This document shows, one piece after another, positions 16,340 through 25,069 of a stretch of DNA of 64,000 nucleotides. Source of the DNA: Blautia sp. (GTDB taxonomy: Bacteria > Bacillota > Clostridia > Lachnospirales > Lachnospiraceae). The translations under genes and the position numbers were made by a program. The number at the start of each line of letters is the position of its first letter. Positions within the stretch are counted from its first letter, which is position 1. The notes under the pieces are model-generated. The model was given only the letters and a program-made list of their open reading frames with translations. It did not search any database and was not told where the DNA came from. Where the stretch lies: positions 1-64,000 of the forward strand of contig JAMPFM010000004.1 of NCBI GenBank assembly GCA_023664455.1, written 5' to 3'.

Positions 16340-17750
16340 TGTATGTTACTCCTTCCTCAATCTCTTGTGTTTGTTCTTTTTCCAGATATTCCCGCTCCGC
16401 CTGGATAACTTTCTTCATCGCCACAGGTCCCGGTGCACCTACAGTCAGCCGCTTTTCAATACATGTCTTTAAACTGATTTTATCATAAACGTCTTCTTCA
16501 AAGACCGGGCTGATACTTTTTAATTCTTCTATGTTCAAATCGTCAATGCTGCAGTTCTTATCGATGCAATAAAGCACCAATCTGCCTATGATACTATGAG
16601 CATCCCTGAAAGCAACGCCTTTTCCCACAAGATAATCCGCTGCATCCGTCGCGTTCGCGAATCCCATTACCGCACTTTTTTTCATCGTCTCAGGATGGAA
16701 TTTCATGGTCTTAATCATGCCATTAAACAACGCCAGAGCGCCTTTCACCGTATCGATGGCATCAAAAGTCAGCTCCTTATCTTCCTGCATGTCTTTATTA
16801 TAGGCAAGCGGAAGCCCCTTCATGGTCGTCAGGATGGACACCAGCGCCCCATAGACCCTTCCGGTCTTACCGCGGATTAACTCTGCAATATCGGGATTCT
16901 TCTTCTGCGGCATAATACTGCTTCCGGTGGCATAAGCATCATCAATCTCCACGAAACGGTATTCGTTGGAATTCCAGAGAATGATTTCCTCACAAAACCT
17001 GCTTAAATGCATCATAATCGTAGAAAGCGCCGCCAGAAACTCGATGACATAATCCCTGTCGGATACAGAATCCATACTATTTAGCGTAGGCGCCTCAAAT
17101 CCCAATAAAGAAGCCGTATAATACCTATCCAGGGGATAGGTGGTTCCCGCCAGCGCTCCTGCGCCGAGCGGACAATAATTCATCCTTTTATAAATATCCT
17201 GCAGCCGCTGCCTGTCTCTCTTAAACATCTCAAAATAAGCGCCGACATGATGTGCCAGCGTAACTGGCTGGGCTTTCTGCAAATGGGTAAATCCGGGCAT
17301 ATAAGTTTCTATCTGTTCTTCCATAATCCCTAGAAGCGTCTCTAAAAGCTCCTTTATCAGACTATCTACCATCAGCACTTCCAGCCTCGTATAAAGTTTC
17401 ATATCCAGTGCGACCTGGTCGTTGCGGCTTCTTCCGGTATGCAGTTTCTTCCCTGCATCGCCAATGCGCTCTATCAGATTCGCCTCCACAAAACTGTGAA
17501 TGTCTTCATATTCTTCCGTAATCTTTAACGTACCGTTCTCAATATCCTGCCGGATGCCGGTCAGTCCTTTTACAATCTCATCCTTCTCTTCTCTTGTAAG
17601 GATTCCTTGTTTTTCCAACATTACGACATGCGCAATGCTGCCCTCGATATCCTGCTTATAAAACTTCTTATCGAAGGAAATAGATGCGTTAAACTGATAT
17701 ACAAGCTTGTCCGTTTCCTTGGTAAAACGTCCGCCCCAAAGCTGTGCCAT
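16332..17750 (-). CDS. argH: argininosuccinate lyase, 472 aa
   Basis: Last step of arginine synthesis: cleaves argininosuccinate to arginine and fumarate. It begins [16 protein letters not shown], carries [10 protein letters not shown] near 105 and the fumarate-lyase signature [12 protein letters not shown] at 276-287 with the catalytic Ser. Length is normal (about 460 aa). The ATG follows AGGAGGAGCAGGGC. It is first gene of a transcript with asd. No argG is present nearby, and I see no convincing ARG box in the promoter region. Confidence 0.96.
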   Translation of the reverse strand: MAQLWGGRFTKETDKLVYQFNASISFDKKFYKQDIEGSIAHVVMLEKQGILTREEKDEIVKGLTGIRQDIENGTLKITEEYEDIHSFVEANLIERIGDAGKKLHTGRSRNDQVALDMKLYTRLEVLMVDSLIKELLETLLGIMEEQIETYMPGFTHLQKAQPVTLAHHVGAYFEMFKRDRQRLQDIYKRMNYCPLGAGALAGTTYPLDRYYTASLLGFEAPTLNSMDSVSDRDYVIEFLAALSTIMMHLSRFCEEIILWNSNEYRFVEIDDAYATGSSIMPQKKNPDIAELIRGKTGRVYGALVSILTTMKGLPLAYNKDMQEDKELTFDAIDTVKGALALFNGMIKTMKFHPETMKKSAVMGFANATDAADYLVGKGVAFRDAHSIIGRLVLYCIDKNCSIDDLNIEELKSISPVFEEDVYDKISLKTCIEKRLTVGAPGPVAMKKVIQAEREYLEKEQTQEIEEGVTYNE

Positions 17751-17831
17751 GCCCTGCTCCTCCTGACTGTTACTGACGCGGCAGCTTCTATTTTTGGCCC
17801 ATCATAACAATTTTTGTTAAATCTAAATTTG

Positions 17832-17860
17832 ATGATACCATAAAAAATTTCCTTTTTCAA
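17832..17860 (-). promoter_or_regulatory. promoter of argH-asd
   Basis: On the minus strand TTGAAA (17855-17860) and TATCAT (17832-17837) are 17 nt apart, about 80 nt upstream of argH. The same 196-bp gap must also hold the promoter of the divergent ABC importer, for which I see no clear hexamer pair. Confidence 0.6.
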
Positions 17861-17946
17861 TCAAAACCGCTCTGGAAACATAAATCGAAAACACAAATCT
17901 GTAATTTCTTCATAAAATATTTTATAAATACAGGGAGATGAACAGA

Positions 17947-18699
17947 ATGCAGCCTATTTTATCTTTAGAAAACATTTCTTACTCTTACCACAATCTCAAA
18001 GGAGAAACCCCCGCCCTTAAACAGATTACTTTTCAGGTGTCTGAGGGGGAATTTCTTGCGATTGCGGGACCGAGCGGCTGCGGCAAATCAACGCTTCTAT
18101 CCATTATAGCGGGTCTGTTAGAACCCGAAAGCGGCGCTCTTACATTCGGCGCCTCTTCTTCTATCGGTTATATGCTGCAGCATGACCATTTGTTTGAATG
18201 GAGAACCATTTATCAGAATGTGATTCTGGGATTGGAACTAAATAAAAATGTGACAAAAGAAAATACCGATTATGTCCTGCGGCTTTTAAAAGACTATGGA
18301 CTCTATGCCTTTAAAGATAAAAAGCCTTCGGAGCTTTCCGGGGGGATGCGGCAGCGCGCGGCGCTTATCCGCACGATGGCAATCCGTCCCGATTTGCTCT
18401 TGTTAGACGAACCCTTCAGCGCCCTTGATTTTCAGACTAGAATGACGGTATCGGCGGATATCGGCAACATCATCAGGAGCGCCGGGAAAACCGCCATTCT
18501 AATTACCCATGATTTGTCCGAGGCAATCACCTTGGCAGACCGGGTATTGGTTTTATCAAAACGTCCGTCCGAAGTAAAATACGAACTGCCCATTCATTAC
18601 GATATAGACCGCTCTTCCCCGCTTGCCATCCGCAATACCAAGGAATATCAGACTTATTTTAATCTTTTATGGAAGGAGTTATCCGATGATTCTATCTAA
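17947..18699 (+). CDS. ABC transporter ATP-binding protein (NitT/TauT type), 250 aa
   Basis: Walker A GPSGCGKSTLLS, Q-loop MLQHDHLFEW, signature LSGGMRQRAALIRT, Walker B LLLLDEPFSALD and the switch His in ITHDLSEA. This combination is typical of SsuB/TauB/ThiZ-like ATPases that energise uptake of nitrate, sulfonates, taurine or pyrimidine-type thiamine precursors. The start at 17947 gives GGGAG the right spacing; an ATG three codons earlier abuts that site. It overlaps the permease gene by 14 nt. The substrate is unknown because no binding protein is adjacent. Confidence 0.85.
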   Translation: MQPILSLENISYSYHNLKGETPALKQITFQVSEGEFLAIAGPSGCGKSTLLSIIAGLLEPESGALTFGASSSIGYMLQHDHLFEWRTIYQNVILGLELNKNVTKENTDYVLRLLKDYGLYAFKDKKPSELSGGMRQRAALIRTMAIRPDLLLLDEPFSALDFQTRMTVSADIGNIIRSAGKTAILITHDLSEAITLADRVLVLSKRPSEVKYELPIHYDIDRSSPLAIRNTKEYQTYFNLLWKELSDDSI

Positions 18700-19501
18700 T
18701 AACCATGCGGACTGTCTGACCGTTCAACAAGCATACATTCTTGCCCATCGCAGGCATCATCATAAAATCGCTTTTTTCCGTCTGCTGCTTTTAGTTGTTT
18801 TCCTCATTCTCTGGGAATATACGACGCGGGCAGGATATGTGGATATCTTCTTTTTCAGCTCCCCGTCCGCCATTGTGAAATATTTATATAAGATGATTGC
18901 AGATGCCTCGTTTTTTCGCCATACCGGGATTACGCTTTTAGAAACGATTATCAGTTTCCTGCTCGTTACCGCACTCAGTCTGCTTTGCGCCATGCTGCTT
19001 TGGTATCACGGCAGCTTATCCGAAATTCTGGAGCCCTATCTGGTCGTACTCAATTCGCTTCCCAAATCCGCGCTCGCGCCTCTTTTAATCGTCTGGCTTG
19101 GCACCGGTGCAAAAACCATCATTGTCGCGGGAATTTCCGTCGCCATCTTCGGTTCCATTATCAGTCTCTATACGGGCTTCTGCCAGTCTGATTCGGATAT
19201 GCTGAAACTCATTTATACACTGGGCGGCAGCCGGAAAGACGCCCTCTTCAAAGTCATCCTCCCCGGTTCTGTTCCGTTGATTATCAGTAATATGAAAGTC
19301 AATATCGGACTTTGTCTGGTGGGTGTGATTATCGGGGAATTTCTCGCAGCAAAACGGGGGCTTGGCTATCTGATTATCTATGGTTCCCAGGTCTTCCAGC
19401 TCAATATGGTCATCACTTCCATCATGATCCTATGCGCCATCGCTATGGGATTATATAAGATTATCCAGAGTCTGGAGCATCATTATAAAAAAGCGTCGTA
19501 A
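18686..19501 (+). CDS. ABC transporter permease (SsuC/TauC type), 271 aa
   Basis: Starts at the ATG at 18686 behind GGAAGGAGTTATCCG and overlaps the ATPase gene by 14 nt. After a cytoplasmic His-rich start (LAHRRHHHK) there are about six membrane segments and the BPD_transp_1 EAA loop LGGSRKDALFKVILPGSVP, followed by GEFLAAKRGLGYLI, which is typical of the NitT/TauT permease family. The pair has no substrate-binding protein next to it: a divergent arginine gene lies upstream and a convergent nrdG downstream. The cognate receptor must be encoded elsewhere or lost. Confidence 0.85.
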   Translation: MILSNNHADCLTVQQAYILAHRRHHHKIAFFRLLLLVVFLILWEYTTRAGYVDIFFFSSPSAIVKYLYKMIADASFFRHTGITLLETIISFLLVTALSLLCAMLLWYHGSLSEILEPYLVVLNSLPKSALAPLLIVWLGTGAKTIIVAGISVAIFGSIISLYTGFCQSDSDMLKLIYTLGGSRKDALFKVILPGSVPLIISNMKVNIGLCLVGVIIGEFLAAKRGLGYLIIYGSQVFQLNMVITSIMILCAIAMGLYKIIQSLEHHYKKAS

Positions 19502-19557
19502 GAAATCGACGATTCTAATAATCTATACAGCAGATTCCTGATACTGTCTAAAAAACT

Positions 19558-20082
19558 TCACGACTGCTCCCACAGCACGATTTCCTTTGCCGTCATAGAT
19601 TTTCTGACGTCGATAATCCGTTGATTGGAAGAACCCCGAAACTGTAAACTGATGTCTTTTAATGCCTCCACAAACTCACCGTCTACAATAACGTCAAGAT
19701 ATTGCAGGATTTCTTTTGTTTCTTCCCATTTATGACAGAAATCCTGCAAAATATCTTTATCAAAAAGATAACCCGTATAGCACCATATGTTTTTATCGGG
19801 GTATTTTTCCTTTACGCTTCGTAAGAGCGGCAATAAGCCCTGCTGATTAGAGTATTCCATCGGTTCGCCGCCGAGCAGCGTAAGCCCTGCAATATAGGAA
19901 GGCTCCAGCTTATCGAGAATCCATTCCATATCCGGCGCTTCAAATATCCTGCCGTATTGGAAATCCCATGTCATTTCATTAAAACATCCTTTGCAATGAT
20001 GGCTGCAGCCGCTGACAAATAAGGATACTCTTACTCCCGGACCATTTGCAATATCGCAGTCTTTAATTTCCGAATAATACAT
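19558..20082 (-). CDS. nrdG: anaerobic ribonucleoside-triphosphate reductase activating protein, 174 aa
   Basis: Radical-SAM enzyme that installs the glycyl radical on NrdD. The cluster motif is CSHHCKGC (CX3CX2C, residues 26-33), and the GGEP-like SAM contact appears as LLGGEPM near 92. The length matches NrdG rather than the longer PflA. It lies 18 nt downstream of nrdD in the same transcript, which settles the assignment. Confidence 0.94.
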   Translation of the reverse strand: MYYSEIKDCDIANGPGVRVSLFVSGCSHHCKGCFNEMTWDFQYGRIFEAPDMEWILDKLEPSYIAGLTLLGGEPMEYSNQQGLLPLLRSVKEKYPDKNIWCYTGYLFDKDILQDFCHKWEETKEILQYLDVIVDGEFVEALKDISLQFRGSSNQRIIDVRKSMTAKEIVLWEQS

Positions 20083-20100
20083 TTCCGCTCCCCCGATTTT

Positions 20101-22263
20101 CTATAAATGCAGCACCCTTTCCTTGATTTCCTGCGTGCGTCCCTGATTCCAGAACTGCGTGCCAATATAACCGCAGGTACGCCTTGCCACATTCATCTTG
20201 CTCTGCTCCCTGTTTTGGCAGTTGGGGCACTCCCATATCAGTTTTCCATCTTCGTCTGTCACGATTCTTATTTCCCCATGATAATCACAGACCTGGCAAT
20301 AGTCGCTCTTGGTATTTAACTCCGCATACATGATATGATCGTATATATGCTGCATTACGGCAAGTACTGCGTCCAGATTATTTTCCATATTGGGCACTTC
20401 CACGTAACTGATGGCGCCGCCGGGGGACAACTCCTGAAACTGCGCTTCAAAGCTCAGTTTATCAAACGCATTGATATCTTCCGTTACATGTACATGGTAG
20501 CTGTTTGTGATATAACTTTTATCCGTCACCCCCGGAATCATGCCAAAACGCTTCTGTAAGCATTTGGCAAATTTATAAGTAGTAGACTCTAAAGGCGTAC
20601 CATACAGGCTAAAATCAATATTAGTCTCTTTTGCCCATCTCTTGCAGGCATCGTTTAAATACTGCATTACTTCTAAAGCAAAGGGCGTCGCTTCAGGGTC
20701 CGTATGGGATTTGCCGGTCATATATCTGGTACATTCGCACAGCCCCGCATACCCTAAAGAAATCGTAGAATATCCGCCATAGAGCAGCTTATCAATAGGT
20801 TCCCCTTTTTTCAGTCTTGCCAGCGCGCCGTACTGCCATAAGATGGGCGCTACATCCGAGGGCGTGCCTCTTAGACGTTCATGTCTGCACATAAGCGCGC
20901 GTTTGCACAGCTCCAGCCTTTCATCCAGAATCTGCCAGAATCTATCCCTATCTCCATTTGACGAACATGCAGCATCGACCAGATTCAACGTGACGACGCC
21001 TTGATTAAACCTGCCATAAAATTTCGGCTTGTCATTTTCATCATGGTAGACTGTCAGGAAAGAACGGCATCCCATACAGGTATAGCAGTTGCCGTCTTTT
21101 AACTTTTTCATGATTTTCTCGGATATATAATCCGGCACCATCCTTCTGGCGGTGCACTTCGCTGCAAGCTTGGTCAGATACCAATATTTGCTGTCTTCAT
21201 GAATGTTGTCCTCTTCGAGCACATAAATTAATTTCGGGAACGCCGGCGTAATGTAAACGCCTTTTTCATTTTTGACGCCGCGGATACGCTGGTTCAGCAT
21301 TTCTTCAATGACCATAGCAAGGTCGTCCCTTGTCTGTCCTTCCGGCACTTCGTCTATATACATAAATACCGTGACAAAAGGCGCCTGCCCGTTGGTCGTC
21401 ATCAAGGTTATCACCTGATACTGAATCATCTGCACGCCCCGGTTGATTTCTTCCCTTACCCGCATTTCTGCAATGGCATGAATCTGCTCTTCCGATAAGG
21501 ATATCTGCATTGCCTCCATCTCTTCCCGGACTTCCCTGCGCAGCTTTTCCCGGCTGATTTGTACGAAAGGCGCAAGATGCGCGAGAGAAATACTCTGCCC
21601 GCCATATTGGGAACTGGCAATCTGCGCAATACACTGCGTCGCCACATTACATGCCGTGGAAAAACTTTTGGGCGTATCAATCATCGTCTCGCTGATAACC
21701 GTACCATTCTGCAGCATGTCCTCTAAATTCACAAGGCAGCAGTTGTGCATATGCTGTGCAAAATAATCCGCGTCATGGAAATGCAGAATCCCCTGTTCAT
21801 GGGCGTCTACAATATCTTCCGGGAGCAGGAAGCGTTTCGTGATATCCTTACTGACCTCACCCGCCATGTAATCCCGCTGCACACTATTTACGGTTGGATT
21901 TTTATTGGAATTTTCCTGTTTTACTTCTTCGTTATTGCATTCCAGAAGACTTAATATCTGTTCGTCTGTAGAATTGGATTTTCGCACAAGAGCACGCTTA
22001 TAACGATAGGTGATATAGTTTCTTGCCATTGCATAGGCATCGTATTTCATCAGTTGGTTTTCCACCATATCCTGAATTTCTTCCACGCTGGGAGAGCGTT
22101 TCATTTCAACACAATTCTCCGCAACCACTTTCGCTATGGTCTGAATCTCATCCTCCCCAAGTTTATCCCCATCGCTGACACTGTTATTCGCCTTCACAAT
22201 GGCCGCAGTGATTTTTTCTAAATCAAAAGTCACTTCTGCGCCGCTTCTTTTAATTATCTTCAT
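20101..22263 (-). CDS. nrdD: anaerobic ribonucleoside-triphosphate reductase, class III, 720 aa
   Basis: The start is taken at the ATG at 22261-22263 (MKIIKRSGAEVTFD). The N-terminal ATP-cone (residues 1-90) is the allosteric domain. The C-terminus has the zinc site CQVC...CPNC and the glycyl-radical loop RRTCGYIGTQFWNQGR, in which the Gly radical is formed. It reduces ribonucleoside triphosphates under anaerobic conditions using formate in most relatives. Active-site Cys are visible in NCCLVNLED and SFSTACN. It is regulated through NrdR boxes in its promoter and is followed by nrdG. Length is normal. Confidence 0.96.
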   Translation of the reverse strand: MKIIKRSGAEVTFDLEKITAAIVKANNSVSDGDKLGEDEIQTIAKVVAENCVEMKRSPSVEEIQDMVENQLMKYDAYAMARNYITYRYKRALVRKSNSTDEQILSLLECNNEEVKQENSNKNPTVNSVQRDYMAGEVSKDITKRFLLPEDIVDAHEQGILHFHDADYFAQHMHNCCLVNLEDMLQNGTVISETMIDTPKSFSTACNVATQCIAQIASSQYGGQSISLAHLAPFVQISREKLRREVREEMEAMQISLSEEQIHAIAEMRVREEINRGVQMIQYQVITLMTTNGQAPFVTVFMYIDEVPEGQTRDDLAMVIEEMLNQRIRGVKNEKGVYITPAFPKLIYVLEEDNIHEDSKYWYLTKLAAKCTARRMVPDYISEKIMKKLKDGNCYTCMGCRSFLTVYHDENDKPKFYGRFNQGVVTLNLVDAACSSNGDRDRFWQILDERLELCKRALMCRHERLRGTPSDVAPILWQYGALARLKKGEPIDKLLYGGYSTISLGYAGLCECTRYMTGKSHTDPEATPFALEVMQYLNDACKRWAKETNIDFSLYGTPLESTTYKFAKCLQKRFGMIPGVTDKSYITNSYHVHVTEDINAFDKLSFEAQFQELSPGGAISYVEVPNMENNLDAVLAVMQHIYDHIMYAELNTKSDYCQVCDYHGEIRIVTDEDGKLIWECPNCQNREQSKMNVARRTCGYIGTQFWNQGRTQEIKERVLHL

Positions 22264-22308
22264 ACCCAACCCCCAACATTTTCTTTTGCATGGTATCCTG
22301 TTTTTGAT

Positions 22309-22355
22309 ATACTATATATTGTACCATGATAAACTTTTCTGTCAAGGTATTGTGG
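22309..22355 (-). promoter_or_regulatory. nrdDG promoter overlapped by two NrdR boxes
   Basis: On the minus strand TTGACA (22340-22345) and TACAAT (22318-22323) form a promoter with a 16-nt spacer. The -10 sits inside GTACAATATATAGTAT (22309-22324), close to the NrdR box consensus acaCwAtATaTwGtgt. A weaker second box CCACAATACCTTGACA (22340-22355) overlaps the -35. The two are 31 bp apart centre to centre, the three-turn spacing known for NrdR operators. NrdR itself is not in the window. Confidence 0.7.
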
Positions 22356-22413
22356 CATAATATTTACAAATAATATTTTCACTTCTTACTTCTATTTTCG
22401 GGCATGAAAAAAG

Positions 22414-22486
22414 AGCTGGAAAAGGGACTCGAACCCTCGACCTACTGATTACGAATCAGTTGCGCTACCAACTGCGCTATTCCAGC
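22414..22486 (-). tRNA. tRNA-Thr (anticodon CGT)
   Basis: Full cloverleaf on the minus strand: acceptor GCTGGAA/TTCCAGC with discriminator T, D stem GCGC with AGTTGGTA loop, anticodon stem ACTGA/TCAGT with loop TTCGTAA (anticodon CGT, reading ACG), and T arm GAGGG-TTCGAGT-CCCTT. The CCA end is not encoded. A T-run follows soon after the acceptor and may end transcription. Confidence 0.95.
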
Positions 22487-22507
22487 TCAATGCCAAACAC
22501 AAACTAT

Positions 22508-22536
22508 ATTATAATGGGTAATGTCCATTTTGGCAA
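22508..22536 (-). promoter_or_regulatory. promoter of tRNA-Thr
   Basis: TTGCCA (22531-22536) and a perfect TATAAT (22508-22513) lie 17 nt apart on the minus strand, about 22 nt before the 5' end of the tRNA. Confidence 0.75.
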
Positions 22537-22594
22537 GGACGAATTTTCTTTTTATCCAATTTTTTTCTGTTTGCGGCATTCCTTTTTTCATCTT

Positions 22595-25039
22595 TTAAGG
22601 AGTCTTGGCAGAAGAATCTGTTTTTTCTTTGATTTTCTTTAACCGCTCCGCTGCTTTTTCTGCTGCTTTTGCTTTTTCCCTTGCTTCTTTTGTGGCTTTC
22701 TGGGCTGCCTCTTTTGCCTCTTTTGCCTCGATGGCAGTAACTCTCGCCTCCTCTTCGGCAATTCTTCTTTCTTCTTCTTCTTTTGCCTTACGGATAGCTT
22801 CTTCTTTGGCTTTCTTAATGGCAGCTTTTTCTTCCGCCGTATAAGGCGTGTAAGCGAAAATAGACAGGGAAAGCGGTGCGCTGACCATCTCTATCGCATA
22901 GGGCTTTCCGTCCCACTCTTTTTCCAGGGCGCGCTGTTCTTTCGTATTCACGATTCCGCTGCCGCCGTAAGCTTTGGCGTCTGTATTCAGAATTTCCTTA
23001 TATTTGCCTGCATAGGGAACGCCAACGGTAAACTCCTGCTTCACATTGGCAAAGTTAGCAACTACGACCAGCGTATCCGCTTCTTTCTCATCTTTGCGCA
23101 GATAGGACAGCATACATGCCTGCGGCGTAATGCAGTTAATCCATTCAAACCCTTCCCAGGAATCATCCTTCCGATACATCGCCGGGAGCGTCGTATAGAG
23201 TTTATTCAAATCCGAAACCAGTTTATTTAACTTCTTATTATCATCATTTTCTAACAGCTCCCACTCCACCGCGCGGGCTTCGTTCCACTCATCATATTCC
23301 CCGATATCCTGTCCCATGAAAAAGAGTTTCTTGCCGGGATGGGTTATCAGATAGGCATAGGTCAGGCGCAGGTTTGCAAACTGTTCTTCTCTATTGCCGG
23401 GCATCTTGCCAAGCATGGTCGCCTTCCCGTGTACGACTTCATCATGGGAAAAGACGAGCACAAACTTCTCACTGTATGCATAAATCATGCTGAATGTCAG
23501 ATTATTGTGGCATCCTGAACGGAAATACGGATCGCTCTTAATATAGCTTAAATAATCGTTCATAAATCCCATATTCCATTTCAAATCAAAGCCCAGTCCG
23601 TCATCTTCCACGGCGCCCGTAATCTTCGGCCACGCCGTTGACTCTTCCGCAACCATCAGCACATCGGCATTCCGTTTCTTGACGATGGAATTTAAATGTT
23701 TCAGGAACTCTACCGCTTCTAAATTTTCATTGCCGCCATACATATTGGCAACCCACTGTCCGTCGCTCTTACCATAATCCAGATAAAGCATGGACGCCAC
23801 CGCATCCATACGGATACCGTCTGCATGGTACTGCTCAATCCAATAGAGCGCGTTTGCTATCAGATAATTTCTGACTTCCGGTCTGCCATAATTATAAATC
23901 AGGGTGCCCCAATGGGGATGGCTTCCCTGTCTAGGGTCCATATGCTCATAAAGGCAGGTTCCGTCGAAATTGGAAAGTCCATAGGTATCTCTTGGGAAAT
24001 GGGCGGGCACCCAGTCCAGAATAACGCCGATATCCGCTTTGTGCATTTCATTCATAAAATACATGAAATCATCCGCTGTACCGTATCTGGATGTGGGCGC
24101 ATAATACCCGATGACCTGATATCCCCAGGAGCCGTCCAAAGGATGCTCCATGACCGGCATCAGCTCAATATGGGTATAATTCATTTTCTTCACATAACTG
24201 ATAATTTTAGGCGCAAGTTCCCTGTAATTCAAATAAGGGCTTCCGTCTTCCGGTTTGGCAAAAGAACCCAGATATAACTCATAAATACTAACCGGCGCAT
24301 TCACCGCCTGTACCTTACTCCGCTTTTTCATCCATTTGGCGTCTCCCCATTCAAAGCCGTCCAACTGCCTGACAACAGAGGCAGAATCCGGCCGCAGCTG
24401 CTGTCCGAATGCATAAGGGTCAGCTTTTAAATAGGTCAGACCGCCTTTTACCTTCAACTCAAATTTATAGCAGTCGCCTACGGACACTCCCGGAATAAAG
24501 ATTTCAAAAATACCGGAATCCCATAATCTTCTCATCTGATGCACCCTGCCGTCCCAGCCGTTAAAATCCCCGACCGTGCTGACACGAATTGCATTCGGCG
24601 CCCATACGGCAAAATATACGCCGTCCACGCCGTTTATCTTCATAGGATGGGCTCCCAATTTCTCATAAATCGTATAATGGATTCCTGCATTAAACTTTTC
24701 GGTATCCTTTTGCGTAATCTGTGGCTCAAAATTGTAAGCGTCCTTTACTTTCTTTAACGTCCCGTCTTCGTATTCCACCACATACTCGTAAGGAAAAACC
24801 GTCTTTCCGGGAACCATTACCGCAAAATAGCCCGCCTCGTCAATGCATTCCATCTCATAGTTTTTATGCCCCGTATCAGGCTGGACGCGCACGCTTTTTG
24901 CTCCTGGCATGAAGGTCTGGATTAAAATACTGCTCCCCGCCACATGCGCTCCAAGTACATGATGCGGATTATCATCTTCCGAATAGATAATCCCCTCAAT
25001 CTCAGGCCAATTCATCATCTTATAAAGCTTTTTTTCCAT
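22595..25039 (-). CDS. glgB: 1,4-alpha-glucan branching enzyme with C-terminal coiled-coil extension, 814 aa
   Basis: GH13 branching enzyme that makes alpha-1,6 branches in glycogen. N-terminal CBM48-type domain (about 120-210, GVYFAVWAPNAIRVSTVGDFN), then the catalytic barrel with DWVPAHFPRD, the nucleophile in GIRMDAVASM, the acid in VAEESTAW and SHDEVVHGK. The last 80 or so residues (from TAEEKAAIKKAKEE) are a Lys/Glu/Ala-rich heptad-like segment not found in typical GlgB of about 640-730 aa. The ATG follows AAGGAGGTTCGAT, and the gene is 30 nt after the DUF1015 gene. No other glycogen gene is adjacent. Confidence 0.93.
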   Translation of the reverse strand: MEKKLYKMMNWPEIEGIIYSEDDNPHHVLGAHVAGSSILIQTFMPGAKSVRVQPDTGHKNYEMECIDEAGYFAVMVPGKTVFPYEYVVEYEDGTLKKVKDAYNFEPQITQKDTEKFNAGIHYTIYEKLGAHPMKINGVDGVYFAVWAPNAIRVSTVGDFNGWDGRVHQMRRLWDSGIFEIFIPGVSVGDCYKFELKVKGGLTYLKADPYAFGQQLRPDSASVVRQLDGFEWGDAKWMKKRSKVQAVNAPVSIYELYLGSFAKPEDGSPYLNYRELAPKIISYVKKMNYTHIELMPVMEHPLDGSWGYQVIGYYAPTSRYGTADDFMYFMNEMHKADIGVILDWVPAHFPRDTYGLSNFDGTCLYEHMDPRQGSHPHWGTLIYNYGRPEVRNYLIANALYWIEQYHADGIRMDAVASMLYLDYGKSDGQWVANMYGGNENLEAVEFLKHLNSIVKKRNADVLMVAEESTAWPKITGAVEDDGLGFDLKWNMGFMNDYLSYIKSDPYFRSGCHNNLTFSMIYAYSEKFVLVFSHDEVVHGKATMLGKMPGNREEQFANLRLTYAYLITHPGKKLFFMGQDIGEYDEWNEARAVEWELLENDDNKKLNKLVSDLNKLYTTLPAMYRKDDSWEGFEWINCITPQACMLSYLRKDEKEADTLVVVANFANVKQEFTVGVPYAGKYKEILNTDAKAYGGSGIVNTKEQRALEKEWDGKPYAIEMVSAPLSLSIFAYTPYTAEEKAAIKKAKEEAIRKAKEEEERRIAEEEARVTAIEAKEAKEAAQKATKEAREKAKAAEKAAERLKKIKEKTDSSAKTP

Positions 25040-25069
25040 ATCGAACCTCCTTATTATAAAATACTTTCT

